The notes under the pieces were generated by a model. It worked only from the letters and a program-made list of their open reading frames with translations. It searched no databases and was not told where the DNA came from. Position numbers and translations under genes: made by a program. Below are positions 52,415 through 61,471 of a stretch of DNA of 64,000 nucleotides, piece after piece. This DNA comes from Anaerolineaceae bacterium (lineage in GTDB: Bacteria > Chloroflexota > Anaerolineae > Anaerolineales > Anaerolineaceae). Numbering within the stretch: position 1 is the stretch's first letter; each line of letters begins with the position of its first letter. Location of the stretch: positions 1 through 64,000 of the forward strand of contig JADLFQ010000062.1 of the NCBI GenBank assembly GCA_020845515.1, read 5' to 3'.

Positions 52415-53173
52415 ATGCGATTTGATATTTTCACCCTTTTCCCTGAAGTATTCAAGCCCTATCTTGAGACAAGCATCCTATACCGCGCGATTCAAAGCAG
52501 CCTTTTACAGGTGGAATTACACAACATCCGTGATTGGACAACCGACCGCCATCATGTTACAGATGACGCACCCTACGGGGGGGGGGGCGGGATGGTGATG
52601 AAAGCGGAACCGGTCTTTAAGGCTGTGGAGGCAGTATTTGGATCACCCCCGGCTTCTCCTGTTATTTTGCTCACCCCGCAAGGGCGTGTATTAACCCAGG
52701 AGGTAGTGAAGGAATTGTCGTCCTTGCCGCGCTTAGGCCTGCTGTGCGGCCACTATGAAGGCGTGGATGAGCGTATCCGTGAGCATTTGGTGAGCGATGA
52801 GATTTCCATCGGGGACTATGTGCTGACAGGCGGTGAGCTGCCCGCGCTCATCCTGGTGGACGCGCTGACCCGGCTGATCCCTGGCGCCTTGGGCGACCCG
52901 GATGGAGCGCAGGACGATTCTCATGCCTCTGGCTTGCTGGAATATCCACACTATACCCGTCCGGCGGAGTTTCGAGGGTGGAGGGTGCCGGAGGTGTTGC
53001 TTTCGGGCAATCATGCGAGCATCACCCGCTGGCGGCGCAACCAGGCATTGGCGCGCACGCGGCAGCGCCGCCCGGATTTGCTGAAGCGCTTTCTGTTAAG
53101 CACTGCAGATCGTGAATTTTTGGAGAATCTGATAAAAGAATCAGATCCACTCGACGCGGAAGAAAGCAAATAA
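52415..53173 (+). CDS. trmD: tRNA (guanine-N1)-methyltransferase
   Basis: TrmD methylates G37 of tRNAs reading CNN codons, preventing frameshifts. The 252-residue knotted SPOUT enzyme shows [13 protein letters not shown], the [21 protein letters not shown] loop, [33 protein letters not shown] and [12 protein letters not shown]. An 11-G run at 52577-52587 encodes the loop glycines, an unusual slippage-prone site. It is alone here, not next to rpsP/rimM/rplS as in many bacteria. Start is ATG 52415, apparently leaderless. Confidence 0.97.
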   Translation: MRFDIFTLFPEVFKPYLETSILYRAIQSSLLQVELHNIRDWTTDRHHVTDDAPYGGGGGMVMKAEPVFKAVEAVFGSPPASPVILLTPQGRVLTQEVVKELSSLPRLGLLCGHYEGVDERIREHLVSDEISIGDYVLTGGELPALILVDALTRLIPGALGDPDGAQDDSHASGLLEYPHYTRPAEFRGWRVPEVLLSGNHASITRWRRNQALARTRQRRPDLLKRFLLSTADREFLENLIKESDPLDAEESK

Positions 53174-53224
53174 GCGTTATCCGCTTCCATTTCGTCTAAA
53201 TATTTCATATTGGGCAGGGGAGAG

Positions 53225-54484
53225 ATGCAAACATTTAGTTACCGAAAAATATTTTTGCTCGGGTTTGGTTTTTTTGGGGTGAGCGTCATTTGGGCGACTT
53301 ACAACGCGTATGTCCCGTTGATGCTGGACGGCAAATTTGGTTTGACTGCATGGTGGGTTGGGGTATTCATGGTGCTGGACAACATCGCAGCTCTGTTGAT
53401 TCAACCGGCGGTGGGGGCGTGGTCAGACCGTTTGCAGACGCCAATGGGGCGGCGGCTGCCCTTTATTCTGGCCGGCGCACCGGTAGGGGCTGTGCTCTTT
53501 GGTTTTTTGCCGGTTATTTCGATCCTTCCATTGTTCGTTGTTTGCGCAATGGGACTGCTCATCAGCATGGCTTTTTGGCGAACGCCAGTAGTGGCACTAA
53601 TGCCTGACATCACCCCTTCTGCCTACCGATCACAAGCTAATGGGATTATCAATTTTATGGGTGGGTTAGGCTCCGTGATTTCCTTTGCCGTCGGTTCGAT
53701 GCTTTACGCCCGCAATCCCAACTATACCTTTTGGTTTGGTTCGGGGTTGGTGGTCGTCTCTTCCGCGCTTGTCCTTCTTTTTATTCGAGAACCAAAGGTA
53801 CTGGATGAAAAGGAACAGGAAAAACTTCCGGATATTTTGACAAGCATTTCGATGGTGTTTAAAGAAGAGGAAAAAAGTGCGGCGCGAATTTTGCTGGCGA
53901 TCTTCTTCTGGTTCCTGAGCTACAATGCCATTGAGGCATTTTTTACGCTTTACGGAGTCAATCACCTGGGGCTGGTGGAAGCCGATTCGGCTTTTCAACT
54001 GACATACATCTCCTTAGTTTTTTTGATCTTCGCGCTTCCCTCGGGATATATCGGCGCTCGTTTTGGCCGCCGCCGGACGATTATGACAGGGATTGTGGTG
54101 ATGGGCATCTCAATCTTAACTTTGTATTTTGTCCCGGCAGGTTTACTCTCTGCGAAAATCTCCCAAATCACAAAATCGGCCGGTTTGTATCCGCTCTCTT
54201 TGATCTTGATGATAGCAGGGTTTGCCTGGGCGCTGATTAATATCAACTCGCTTCCGATGGTGGTGGATATGACGGATGATGTGCGCATTGGTACGTATAC
54301 CGGCCTGTACTATTTCGCTTCTACGTTGGCGGCGATTGCGGGGCCTGTGTTGTTTGGGGGGGTTGTTGGCCTTTCGAGCAATAACTACAACCTGATGATG
54401 CTGTTGAGTCCTATTTTTCTTATTCTGGCGTGGGTGATGATGCTGGGGGTACGGCGGGGCGAGGTTAAGAAACGGATAGGGTAA
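53225..54484 (+). CDS. MFS sugar-type symporter (SLC45/GPH-like)
   Basis: The 419-residue transporter has about twelve membrane segments. The loop GAWSDRLQTPMGRRLPFILAG and later GARFGRRRTIMTG are MFS signatures, and the first resembles sucrose-type SLC45 carriers. The motifs NIAALLIQPAVG and FAWALININSLPMVVDMTDD fit the same group. Start is ATG 53225 behind AGGGGAGAG; upstream in-frame starts are rejected. The substrate is probably a sugar or nucleoside; this is not decided by sequence alone. Confidence 0.82.
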   Translation: MQTFSYRKIFLLGFGFFGVSVIWATYNAYVPLMLDGKFGLTAWWVGVFMVLDNIAALLIQPAVGAWSDRLQTPMGRRLPFILAGAPVGAVLFGFLPVISILPLFVVCAMGLLISMAFWRTPVVALMPDITPSAYRSQANGIINFMGGLGSVISFAVGSMLYARNPNYTFWFGSGLVVVSSALVLLFIREPKVLDEKEQEKLPDILTSISMVFKEEEKSAARILLAIFFWFLSYNAIEAFFTLYGVNHLGLVEADSAFQLTYISLVFLIFALPSGYIGARFGRRRTIMTGIVVMGISILTLYFVPAGLLSAKISQITKSAGLYPLSLILMIAGFAWALININSLPMVVDMTDDVRIGTYTGLYYFASTLAAIAGPVLFGGVVGLSSNNYNLMMLLSPIFLILAWVMMLGVRRGEVKKRIG

Positions 54485-54512
54485 ATCATGTATTTAACAG
54501 GCAAAATCTCAC

Positions 54513-54541
54513 TTGCTTTGCCCCTTTGTTTGGTTTATACT
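54513..54541 (+). promoter_or_regulatory. Promoter of the second nucleoside cassette
   Basis: TTGCTT (54513-54518), 17 bases, TATACT (54536-54541). The leader before ATG 54619 is about 70 bases with a possible short G/C hairpin. Confidence 0.7.
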
Positions 54542-54618
54542 CTAAAAGAAACCGGGGTGGAAAATCAAGAAGAAATGCCCCCAACCTATTCTCTCATTCT
54601 CAATATGGAGGAGTAAGA

Positions 54619-55644
54619 ATGTCGAAAAAAATTTATGTTGTACTGGCTGTCATCCTTTTGGCAGCCATGGTTTTGAGCGCCTGCAAACCAGCAGCGCCCG
54701 CCGCAGAAACTAAAATGAAGGTTTGCGAAGTCACCGACACCGGTGGTGTTGATGACCGCTCCTTCAATGCGACCGCTTGGGAAGGCGCCCTGATGGCTCA
54801 AAAGGACCTTGGTTTTGAAGCCAAATATCTTGAATCTCAGCAACAAACAGATTACGAGAAGAATATCAATGCGTTTATCGAAGAAAAATGCGATCTGATC
54901 GTTACGGTGGGTTACTTGCTGGGTGATGCCACCAAGGCGGCCGCTGAAAAGAATCCCAATCAGAAGTTCGCCATCGTTGACTATGGGTACGATCCTGTCA
55001 TTCCCAATGTTCTGGCGCTGACCTTCCAAACTGATCAGGCTGCATTCCTGGCTGGTTATGTCGCGGCTGCCTCAACCAAGACAGGTAAAGTCGGTACGTT
55101 CGGCGGCATCCAGATCCCGACTGTGACCATCTTCATGGATGGTTTGGTGCGAGGCGTTCAATACTATAACGAAAAGAATGGCACAAAAGTTGAAGTATTG
55201 GGATGGGATGTTGATAAAAAGACCGGTTTGTTCACCGGAAACTTTGAAAGCACCGACGATGGCCGCAAGATGGGCGAAACGCTGATGGATGAAGGCGCTG
55301 ATATCATCATGCCGGTTGCAGGTCCTGTTGGCCTTGGTGCAGCTGCTGCTGTTAAAGAGCGCGGCAACGCCTGGATTATCGGCGTAGACACAGATTGGAC
55401 TGTCAGCGCTCCCGATTACAAGGATATCATCCTGACTTCGGTTGTAAAGAAGATCGAGACTGCCGTGTTCACCGCCGCAAAACAGGTGCAGGATGGAACT
55501 TTCAAGGGCGGCTTCTATTCCGGCGTACTGTCGGATAACGGAGTTGGCTTGCCTGATACAACCGTATGGGATGACAAGCTCAAGGGTGAAGTAGAAGCCC
55601 TCCAGAAGGGAATCATTGACGGCAGCATCAAGGTTGCCCCTTAA
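54619..55644 (+). CDS. BMP-family nucleoside-binding lipoprotein
   Basis: The 341-residue lipoprotein has a signal peptide and lipobox LSAC (Cys22). The mature part matches BMP/PnrA binders: VCEVTDTGGVDDRSFNATAWEGA, CDLIVTVGYLLGDAT, VLALTFQTDQAAFLAGYVAA and IIMPVAGPVGLGAAAAVKERG. It captures nucleosides outside the membrane for the ABC importer encoded downstream. Start is ATG 54619 after GGAGGAG. A terminator-like hairpin follows, which may set a higher expression level than for the membrane parts. Confidence 0.92.
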   Translation: MSKKIYVVLAVILLAAMVLSACKPAAPAAETKMKVCEVTDTGGVDDRSFNATAWEGALMAQKDLGFEAKYLESQQQTDYEKNINAFIEEKCDLIVTVGYLLGDATKAAAEKNPNQKFAIVDYGYDPVIPNVLALTFQTDQAAFLAGYVAAASTKTGKVGTFGGIQIPTVTIFMDGLVRGVQYYNEKNGTKVEVLGWDVDKKTGLFTGNFESTDDGRKMGETLMDEGADIIMPVAGPVGLGAAAAVKERGNAWIIGVDTDWTVSAPDYKDIILTSVVKKIETAVFTAAKQVQDGTFKGGFYSGVLSDNGVGLPDTTVWDDKLKGEVEALQKGIIDGSIKVAP

Positions 55645-55672
55645 GCTTCAAAGTTTTCCCCCGAATTCAGAT

Positions 55673-55698
55673 AAAGCCGGCGCTGGTGCGCCGGCTTT
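55673..55698 (+). terminator. Attenuator hairpin between binding protein and ATPase
   Basis: AAAGCCGGCGC (55673-55683) pairs with GCGCCGGCTTT (55688-55698) over loop TGGT, followed by TATAC. It parallels the stem at 308-343 in the first cassette. Confidence 0.8.
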
Positions 55699-55761
55699 TA
55701 TACAATCGGGCTATGGTACAATGAAAGGGCGTGGAGACAGAGACCTCCGAGGGAGAAACCA

Positions 55762-57312
55762 ATGACGCCTGTTCTGGAATTAAGAGGGATTACAAAACAG
55801 TTTCCAGGTGTACTTGCAAATGACCATATTGATTTAAAGCTTGAACAGGGGGAAATCCATGCGCTGCTAGGGGAAAACGGCGCTGGAAAAACCACATTGA
55901 TGAACATCCTGTACGGGTTGTACCAGCCGGATGAAGGCGATATCCTCGTGCGGGGAGAGAAGATAGAGGTGCACTCCCCCAGCGACGCGATTGCTGCAGG
56001 GGTTGGTATGGTACACCAGCATTTTATGTTGATCCCGGTTTTTACCGTAACGGAAAATGTAATGCTGGGCGCGGAAGTTTTGCGCCCCGGCGGATTTTTG
56101 GACCGTCAAAAAGCGGCGGCCCGTATCAATGAGATTTCCGAGCAGTACCGATTGGCGGTTGACCCTCATAGTATGATCAAAGACTTGCCGGTCGGGGTAC
56201 AACAGCGGGTCGAAATAATAAAACTTCTCTACCGTGAAGCGGATATCCTTATTTTTGATGAGCCAACGGCGGTGCTGACGCCGCAAGAAGCCGATGAACT
56301 CTTTAAGATTATGCGGTCTTTGACCGATCAGGGAAAGACGATTATCTTTATCACGCACAAGCTGCGCGAGGTTTTAGCCGTTGCTGATCATATTACTGTT
56401 ATCCGGCGAGGTACAGTAATTGGGACGGTTGTACCTGCTGAAGCTGACCAAAGTTCACTAGCTTCCATGATGGTTGGGCGGGAGGTGGATCTTGAGCTGG
56501 AAAGAAGCCCGCTGAACGCGGATGAGGTCGTCCTGGAGGTTGAAAATCTCATTATGGCGGATGACCGTCACCAGGTTGCCGTGGAGGGGGTTTCTTTTGA
56601 GGTACGGGCAGGCGAAATCCTCGGAATTGCGGGAGTGCAAGGCAACGGCCAGACGGAGTTGATCGAAGCAGTGACGGGCTTGCGGCAACCGCTGGGGGGG
56701 ATAATTCGACTGTTGGGGCAGGATATTGCCGGAGCTCCGCCGCGTGTGGTGACCGAACTGGGGTCCGCCCATATTCCGGAAGACCGGCAGCGCGACGGCC
56801 TGGTTTTATCTTTTCCGGTGATGGACAACCTGATTCTGGCGCAGTATTATCTGGAGCCCTTTGCGCACGGCAAGGTGATTGACTGGCAAAAAGCACTGGA
56901 AGTTTCTGATCAATTGATCGAGAAGTTTGATATCCGCACACCAAATGCTTTGACCGAGGTTGACTCTCTTTCCGGAGGAAATCAGCAGAAGGTCATCGTG
57001 GCACGCGAGCTTTCCCGCCCGATCAAACTGCTTGTCGCTTCACAGCCCACACGCGGCTTGGATGTCGGTTCTATTGAGTACATTCATCGCCAGATTTTGA
57101 AAGGCAGAGATGATGGCGTGGCGGTTCTTCTGGCTTCCACAGAGCTTGATGAAATCCTCCAGCTTTCTGACCGGATCGCGGTGATGTACCGCGGCCGCAT
57201 TGTGGCGGTAGTTCCCTCCAAAGAGGCGACCAAAGAGAATATCGGCCTCTTAATGGCGGGGGTTTCGCCGGAAAATATTTTGACAGGTGCATCCGACTTG
57301 CCAGCATCTTAG
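55762..57312 (+). CDS. Nucleoside ABC importer ATPase (second cassette)
   Basis: The 516-residue double ABC ATPase has first-domain P-loop GENGAGKT, signature LPVGVQQR and Walker B LIFDEPTAVLTP, and second-domain GVQGNGQTEL with LSGGNQQK. It powers nucleoside import with the two permeases following. It is a paralogue of the ATPase at 448 (shared HQHFMLIPVFTVTENV). Start is ATG 55762 behind GGGAG. Confidence 0.92.
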   Translation: MTPVLELRGITKQFPGVLANDHIDLKLEQGEIHALLGENGAGKTTLMNILYGLYQPDEGDILVRGEKIEVHSPSDAIAAGVGMVHQHFMLIPVFTVTENVMLGAEVLRPGGFLDRQKAAARINEISEQYRLAVDPHSMIKDLPVGVQQRVEIIKLLYREADILIFDEPTAVLTPQEADELFKIMRSLTDQGKTIIFITHKLREVLAVADHITVIRRGTVIGTVVPAEADQSSLASMMVGREVDLELERSPLNADEVVLEVENLIMADDRHQVAVEGVSFEVRAGEILGIAGVQGNGQTELIEAVTGLRQPLGGIIRLLGQDIAGAPPRVVTELGSAHIPEDRQRDGLVLSFPVMDNLILAQYYLEPFAHGKVIDWQKALEVSDQLIEKFDIRTPNALTEVDSLSGGNQQKVIVARELSRPIKLLVASQPTRGLDVGSIEYIHRQILKGRDDGVAVLLASTELDEILQLSDRIAVMYRGRIVAVVPSKEATKENIGLLMAGVSPENILTGASDLPAS

Positions 57313-57322
57313 CGGGGTTTCT

Positions 57323-58585
57323 TTGGACGAAAAAACATCTAAAAAACAAGACGCCGGAAAAATTTTCCTGGAGGAAGTAACCAGCCCGCCACCCGACCAA
57401 CGGGGTTTGAAGCGCTTTGGGCGTATTTTGCTGATCCCGGTCCTGGCAGTTTTTACAGGCCTGGTGATTGGCGGAATTTTCATCGCCCTCACCAGCGAAA
57501 ATATCTATGAGGCTTTCGGACGATCGTTTGGAGCAGGCCTGATCGAAGCCTTGCAAACTGTGGGGGAAGCGTATGTGGCGCTTTTCACCGGGGCATTTGG
57601 CAGCCCGGTGCGGATAATTACGGCACTGCAATCCGGTGATGGGTTGGAAATCCGCCGGGCGTTCAACCCGATCTTGGAAAGCCTGGTGACTTCCACACCC
57701 TATATTTTTGCAGGACTTTCCGTCGCGCTGGGTTTCCGTGCCGGAGTGTTCAATATCGGAGCGGAAGGACAGATCTTCATGGGTGCGGCTGCGGCAACTT
57801 TTGCGGGGTATGCGTTGAAAGGACTGCCGGGGATTATTCATATCCCGCTGGCGCTGCTGGCTGGCGCAGTGGGTGGAGGAATTTGGGGGCTTATTCCAGG
57901 ATGGTTAAAAGCGAAAACGGGCGGGCATGAGGTTATTAACACAATTATGATGAACTATATTGCCTTCCGTTTGAGTGATTGGTTGTTGACGGGACCAATG
58001 AAACGCCCCGACTCTTTTAGCCCCGTCAGCCCGATGATTGAACAAAGTGCAATGCTGCCGCGCTTCTTTGACGACCCTATCCGATTCCATCTGGGGTTTT
58101 TTGTTGCGCTTGGGGTTGCCTGGCTGGTGTGGTGGTTTATGTTCAAAACGACGTGGGGTTTTGAACTGCGGACGGTGGGTGCGAATCCGTTTGCAAGTCG
58201 TTACGCAGGGATGAATGTGGCACGCAATACAATTTTGGCAATGACACTGGCAGGCGCGCTGGCGGGGCTGGCTGGCGCAAACGAGGTGTTGGGCGTCAAT
58301 CACTATCTGGCAATGGCTTTTTCTTCGGGGTATGGTTTTGATAGTATTGCCCTGGCGCTGCTTGGCAACAGCCACCCTCTGGGTGTTGTCCTGGCATCGC
58401 TTTTGTTTGGCACATTACGCAACGGCGCTACGCCTATGCAGGTTTCGCTTGGGATCCCGAACGATATCATCATGGTGTTACAGGCAATCATCCTAATGTT
58501 CATTGCCGCTCCGGCAATTATTCGAACGATTTACCGGTTGAAGAAACCAACAAAAGAACAACCCGTCGCCAACTTTAAGATGTAG
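57323..58585 (+). CDS. Nucleoside ABC importer permease A (second cassette)
   Basis: The 420-residue permease has a cytoplasmic tail, a first membrane helix (LLIPVLAVFTGLVIGGIFIAL), then GFRAGVFNIGAEGQIFMGAAA and GGHEVINTIMMNYIA as in the paralogue at 2032. The reading frame extends upstream to GTG 57287, inside the ATPase gene, but that start lacks a ribosome site; TTG 57323 follows GCGGGG. It pairs with the permease at 58600. Confidence 0.87.
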   Translation: MDEKTSKKQDAGKIFLEEVTSPPPDQRGLKRFGRILLIPVLAVFTGLVIGGIFIALTSENIYEAFGRSFGAGLIEALQTVGEAYVALFTGAFGSPVRIITALQSGDGLEIRRAFNPILESLVTSTPYIFAGLSVALGFRAGVFNIGAEGQIFMGAAAATFAGYALKGLPGIIHIPLALLAGAVGGGIWGLIPGWLKAKTGGHEVINTIMMNYIAFRLSDWLLTGPMKRPDSFSPVSPMIEQSAMLPRFFDDPIRFHLGFFVALGVAWLVWWFMFKTTWGFELRTVGANPFASRYAGMNVARNTILAMTLAGALAGLAGANEVLGVNHYLAMAFSSGYGFDSIALALLGNSHPLGVVLASLLFGTLRNGATPMQVSLGIPNDIIMVLQAIILMFIAAPAIIRTIYRLKKPTKEQPVANFKM

Positions 58586-58599
58586 CAGGGGTAGGACTT

Positions 58600-59862
58600 A
58601 TGGCAACGCAAACTTTTCACAAAAAAATTGAGACGGTTTCACCAACCCGAGAGCGCGTCATGGGGTTGGTTTTTCTCACGCTGGCTTTCTGTATTTTCTT
58701 TTTCTTTTCACGCGACACTGCTGCGGGCCAGATGACCAAGTTTGAATTAACGCCCGGCGGATTGGCAACTGTTCTGCCGGCCTGGGTTTTGCCGACCATG
58801 AGCACGCTCAATATCCTGGCGATCTTCGCAGCAGTTTTGGGTGGGGTACAGCTCGCGCGAGGGTTCAAGCACTATACGAATTGGGTACTGGCGCTGGTGG
58901 TTGCGTTTTTTGTCTTTGGTTTTTTGGTTTGGGCGGCGGCGGGTAAGTCTCTCAATATCGGCGGTTTGTTGGCCACCACCTTGTCCAAATCAGTGCCGAT
59001 TACGCTGGGGGCGCTTTCGGGCATCTTGGGCGAGCGCGCCGGGATTATCAACATCGCCATTGAGGGGATGATGCTGACCGGTGCGATGGTTGGAACACTG
59101 GTCGGCAGCCTGACTAACAGTTGGCTTGGACTCGTGGGGGCTACCCTCACAGGCGGACTGATGGGGTTGCTGCTGGGGGTGCTTTCCATTAAGTATAAGG
59201 CCAACCAGATCATTGCTGGAACGGTGATCAACATCCTGGCAACCGGGTTGACTTCTTATATCTCCGCGAAGTTTATGCAGCGGTATATGGAGATTAACAA
59301 CCCGCAAATCTTCAAATCTTTTCCGATTCCCGGTTTGGCAGACATCCCTTTCCTCGGACAGATCTTGTTCAATAACAACCTTTTTGTATATGCGCTCTTT
59401 CTCTTTTTAATCCTGTTGCAGTTGGGTTTGTTCTATACCCGTTGGGGTTTGCGAATGCGGGCGGTTGGGGAACACCCCAAAGCGGCTGATACGCTTGGGA
59501 TTAATGTAATTCGCACGCGCTACTTTTCTGTAATGTTGGGCGGGATGATGGCGGGCTTTGGCGGCGCCTATTTTACGCTGGGTTCGGTAGGGCGCTTTGA
59601 TGAAATGATGACGGCAGGGCGTGGTTTCATTGGGCTGGCGGCGATGATCTTTGGAAACTGGATGCCTTTTGGCGCGTTTGGAGCAGGGCTGTTGTTTGGG
59701 TTTGCCGATTCGCTGGCTTCGCGCCTTGCCATTTTGCAGATTGATATTCCCTCCCAGTTTTTGTTAATGGCTCCATACGTGGCGACTATGATTGTGTTGG
59801 CAGGGGTGGTAGGACGCGGTCAGGCACCCGCCTCTGAAGGTATCCCGTACGAAAAGGAATAA
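58600..59862 (+). CDS. Nucleoside ABC importer permease B (second cassette)
   Basis: The 420-residue permease has an N-terminal extension with three additional membrane helices (to about residue 115) compared with the 315-residue paralogue at 3134. It then shares KSVPITLGALSGILGERAGIINIAIEG and MRAVGEHPKAADTLGINVIRTRY, plus GRGFIGLAAMIFG. ATG 58600 follows a GGGGTAGGA ribosome site, 14 bases after permease A. Last gene of the cassette. Confidence 0.9.
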   Translation: MATQTFHKKIETVSPTRERVMGLVFLTLAFCIFFFFSRDTAAGQMTKFELTPGGLATVLPAWVLPTMSTLNILAIFAAVLGGVQLARGFKHYTNWVLALVVAFFVFGFLVWAAAGKSLNIGGLLATTLSKSVPITLGALSGILGERAGIINIAIEGMMLTGAMVGTLVGSLTNSWLGLVGATLTGGLMGLLLGVLSIKYKANQIIAGTVINILATGLTSYISAKFMQRYMEINNPQIFKSFPIPGLADIPFLGQILFNNNLFVYALFLFLILLQLGLFYTRWGLRMRAVGEHPKAADTLGINVIRTRYFSVMLGGMMAGFGGAYFTLGSVGRFDEMMTAGRGFIGLAAMIFGNWMPFGAFGAGLLFGFADSLASRLAILQIDIPSQFLLMAPYVATMIVLAGVVGRGQAPASEGIPYEKE

Positions 59863-60213
59863 GAACTTTTTACTATCCAAGCAAACCGGGTTGATGAAGC
59901 CTTAAGCTTCTAAACCTTCCCGACAAAGATTTAGCAATCATTCACCTCTCCGACAGCAATGCCCGTACGGCTTGCGGTGGATACACCCTCCCTCTGGCAA
60001 CGCTGCTTTCAGTGATCTTACTGGCAAGCGCGGTGGTTTTAGTTGCACTGCGCACAGCTAAAATGTTCCGGAACCAAACCTTGTTGCCTGGTTAACCCTC
60101 CACATTAAAATTGTTTTCAAGGCGATGGCTGGTAGGGTATAATTCCGAGGGTCGGAAAGAGCAGACTGGCAAAACAACAGGGATTCTCCAGTCTGCAGGA
60201 GAAAGGCATTAAA
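59863..60213 (+). other. Gap with a possible hydrophobic ORF remnant and a promoter
   Basis: The 351 bases between the nucleoside cassette and the lipoprotein gene hold no recognised gene. A frame ending at the TAA at about 60092 encodes a hydrophobic stretch (TLPLATLLSVILLASAVVL) with no ATG, GTG or TTG start, so it may be a gene remnant. A TATAAT at 60138-60143 is a likely -10. A 9-bp stem (60161-60169 with 60188-60196) lies just ahead of the AGGAGAAAGG ribosome site for 60214. Confidence 0.4.
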
Positions 60214-61353
60214 ATGAAAACCCCTAAAAGATGGATAACATTCCTGGCGGTGGCTGCTTGGCTGCTTCTCCAATCCTGCGCTCCGGACGTACCAACAGCG
60301 GCAGCGCTTTCCCAGGAAGATCAATTGAACACCTCGGTTGCTGGAACAGTAGCCGTGTTGGAAACCAGAGTGGCCGGATTGGAACAGAGTGCCACTGCTG
60401 TTCCCTCCTCTACAAAACCGCCCACAGCCACACCCACACTTGCAACCCAAACGACTGCCAACCTGACCGCGCAACCTAAAAACTCCGGCGCAGGCTGTCT
60501 GGATATGATGTCTTTTCTGGGAGATATCACTATTCCTGATAATGTGAGCATTCCTCCAGGAACGGTCTTTCGTAAGACCTGGGCCGTCAAAAATACCGGT
60601 TATTGCAAGTGGGACAAGAACTATTCCATTGTGTTTTCCGGGGGAGACCAGTTGGGCGGGGCGGCTTCCACACCGCTAATGCAAGATGGGTTCGTCCTGC
60701 CGGGACAAATTGCACTCGTCACGGTTGAATTGGTGGCTCCTGATACGGCGGGTGATCGCTCCTATACCGGTTTTTGGAAGCTGCGCAATCCCAGTGGGGC
60801 GACCTTTGGGTGGGGCGACGATGGCAGCCGCTCGTTTTATGTAACCTTTCAGGCACGGAACACCTTTAGCTTTATAGATAATATGTGCAGTGCCGTCTGG
60901 AGCAACAACGACGGACTGATGTACTGTCCCTCCGCCGGTAAAGGCCCGGACGGTTATTTCAAGCAAGAGAAAGCACCTCCGTTGGAAAACGGTCTGACGG
61001 GCAGTTATGCCTTGGTTATGGTACCTCCTCAGCGTGAAAATGGCTTTATTCGGGCAAAGTTTGCACCGATCAAAGTGCCCGGCAATAGCTATCTCCGTGG
61101 TCTTATCGGTTGCGGTTACGGCGAGGAGACCTGCAACTTCAAGGCAACGATTTCCGCCAGCGTGCCGGGAGGCGAAGACCAAGTGTTGGCAGTTTGGACG
61201 GAGACTTACGACGGTCTTAATGCAGAAATTGGTGTGCAGCTCAACCGCTATGGGTTGGTGGGCCAGCAGGTAAGTTTTATGCTTGAAATTGAGACCAACG
61301 GCGGCGCGCAAGGAGATGTGGCCATCTGGCAAGACATCTACTTGGGGGAATGA
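60214..61353 (+). CDS. NBR1-Ig-like-domain lipoprotein (upstream copy)
   Basis: The 379-residue exported lipoprotein has a signal peptide with lipobox LQSC (Cys22) and a T/S/P-rich linker (about 55-90). A next-to-BRCA1 Ig-like domain follows (about 95-210): IPPGTVFRKTWAVKNTGYCKW, FSGGDQLGG, PGQIALVTVELVAPDTAG and FWKLRNPSGATFGWGDDG. The C-terminal 165 residues (NTFSFIDNMCSAVWSNNDG..) are shared with the paralogue at 62830. NBR1-Ig domains bind proteins; here the C-terminal domain is of unknown type. It is separated from the next gene by a strong terminator. Confidence 0.85.
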   Translation: MKTPKRWITFLAVAAWLLLQSCAPDVPTAAALSQEDQLNTSVAGTVAVLETRVAGLEQSATAVPSSTKPPTATPTLATQTTANLTAQPKNSGAGCLDMMSFLGDITIPDNVSIPPGTVFRKTWAVKNTGYCKWDKNYSIVFSGGDQLGGAASTPLMQDGFVLPGQIALVTVELVAPDTAGDRSYTGFWKLRNPSGATFGWGDDGSRSFYVTFQARNTFSFIDNMCSAVWSNNDGLMYCPSAGKGPDGYFKQEKAPPLENGLTGSYALVMVPPQRENGFIRAKFAPIKVPGNSYLRGLIGCGYGEETCNFKATISASVPGGEDQVLAVWTETYDGLNAEIGVQLNRYGLVGQQVSFMLEIETNGGAQGDVAIWQDIYLGE

Positions 61354-61418
61354 AACCGGATTGTGGAAGCCTCGAAAGTTGATACCCGGCAAGTCTGTTA
61401 AAACACACGGTATACTAT

Positions 61419-61458
61419 AATCATCCTGTGGAACCTGGATTCCACAGGATGATTTTTT
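61419..61458 (+). terminator. 15-bp terminator just upstream of the amidohydrolase
   Basis: AATCATCCTGTGGAA (61419-61433) and its exact complement (61440-61454) surround loop CCTGGA and are followed by TTTT. A TATACTATAAT lies at 61411-61421, so the -10 region overlaps the left arm. Confidence 0.9.
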
Positions 61459-61471
61459 ATAAGGAGAAAAT

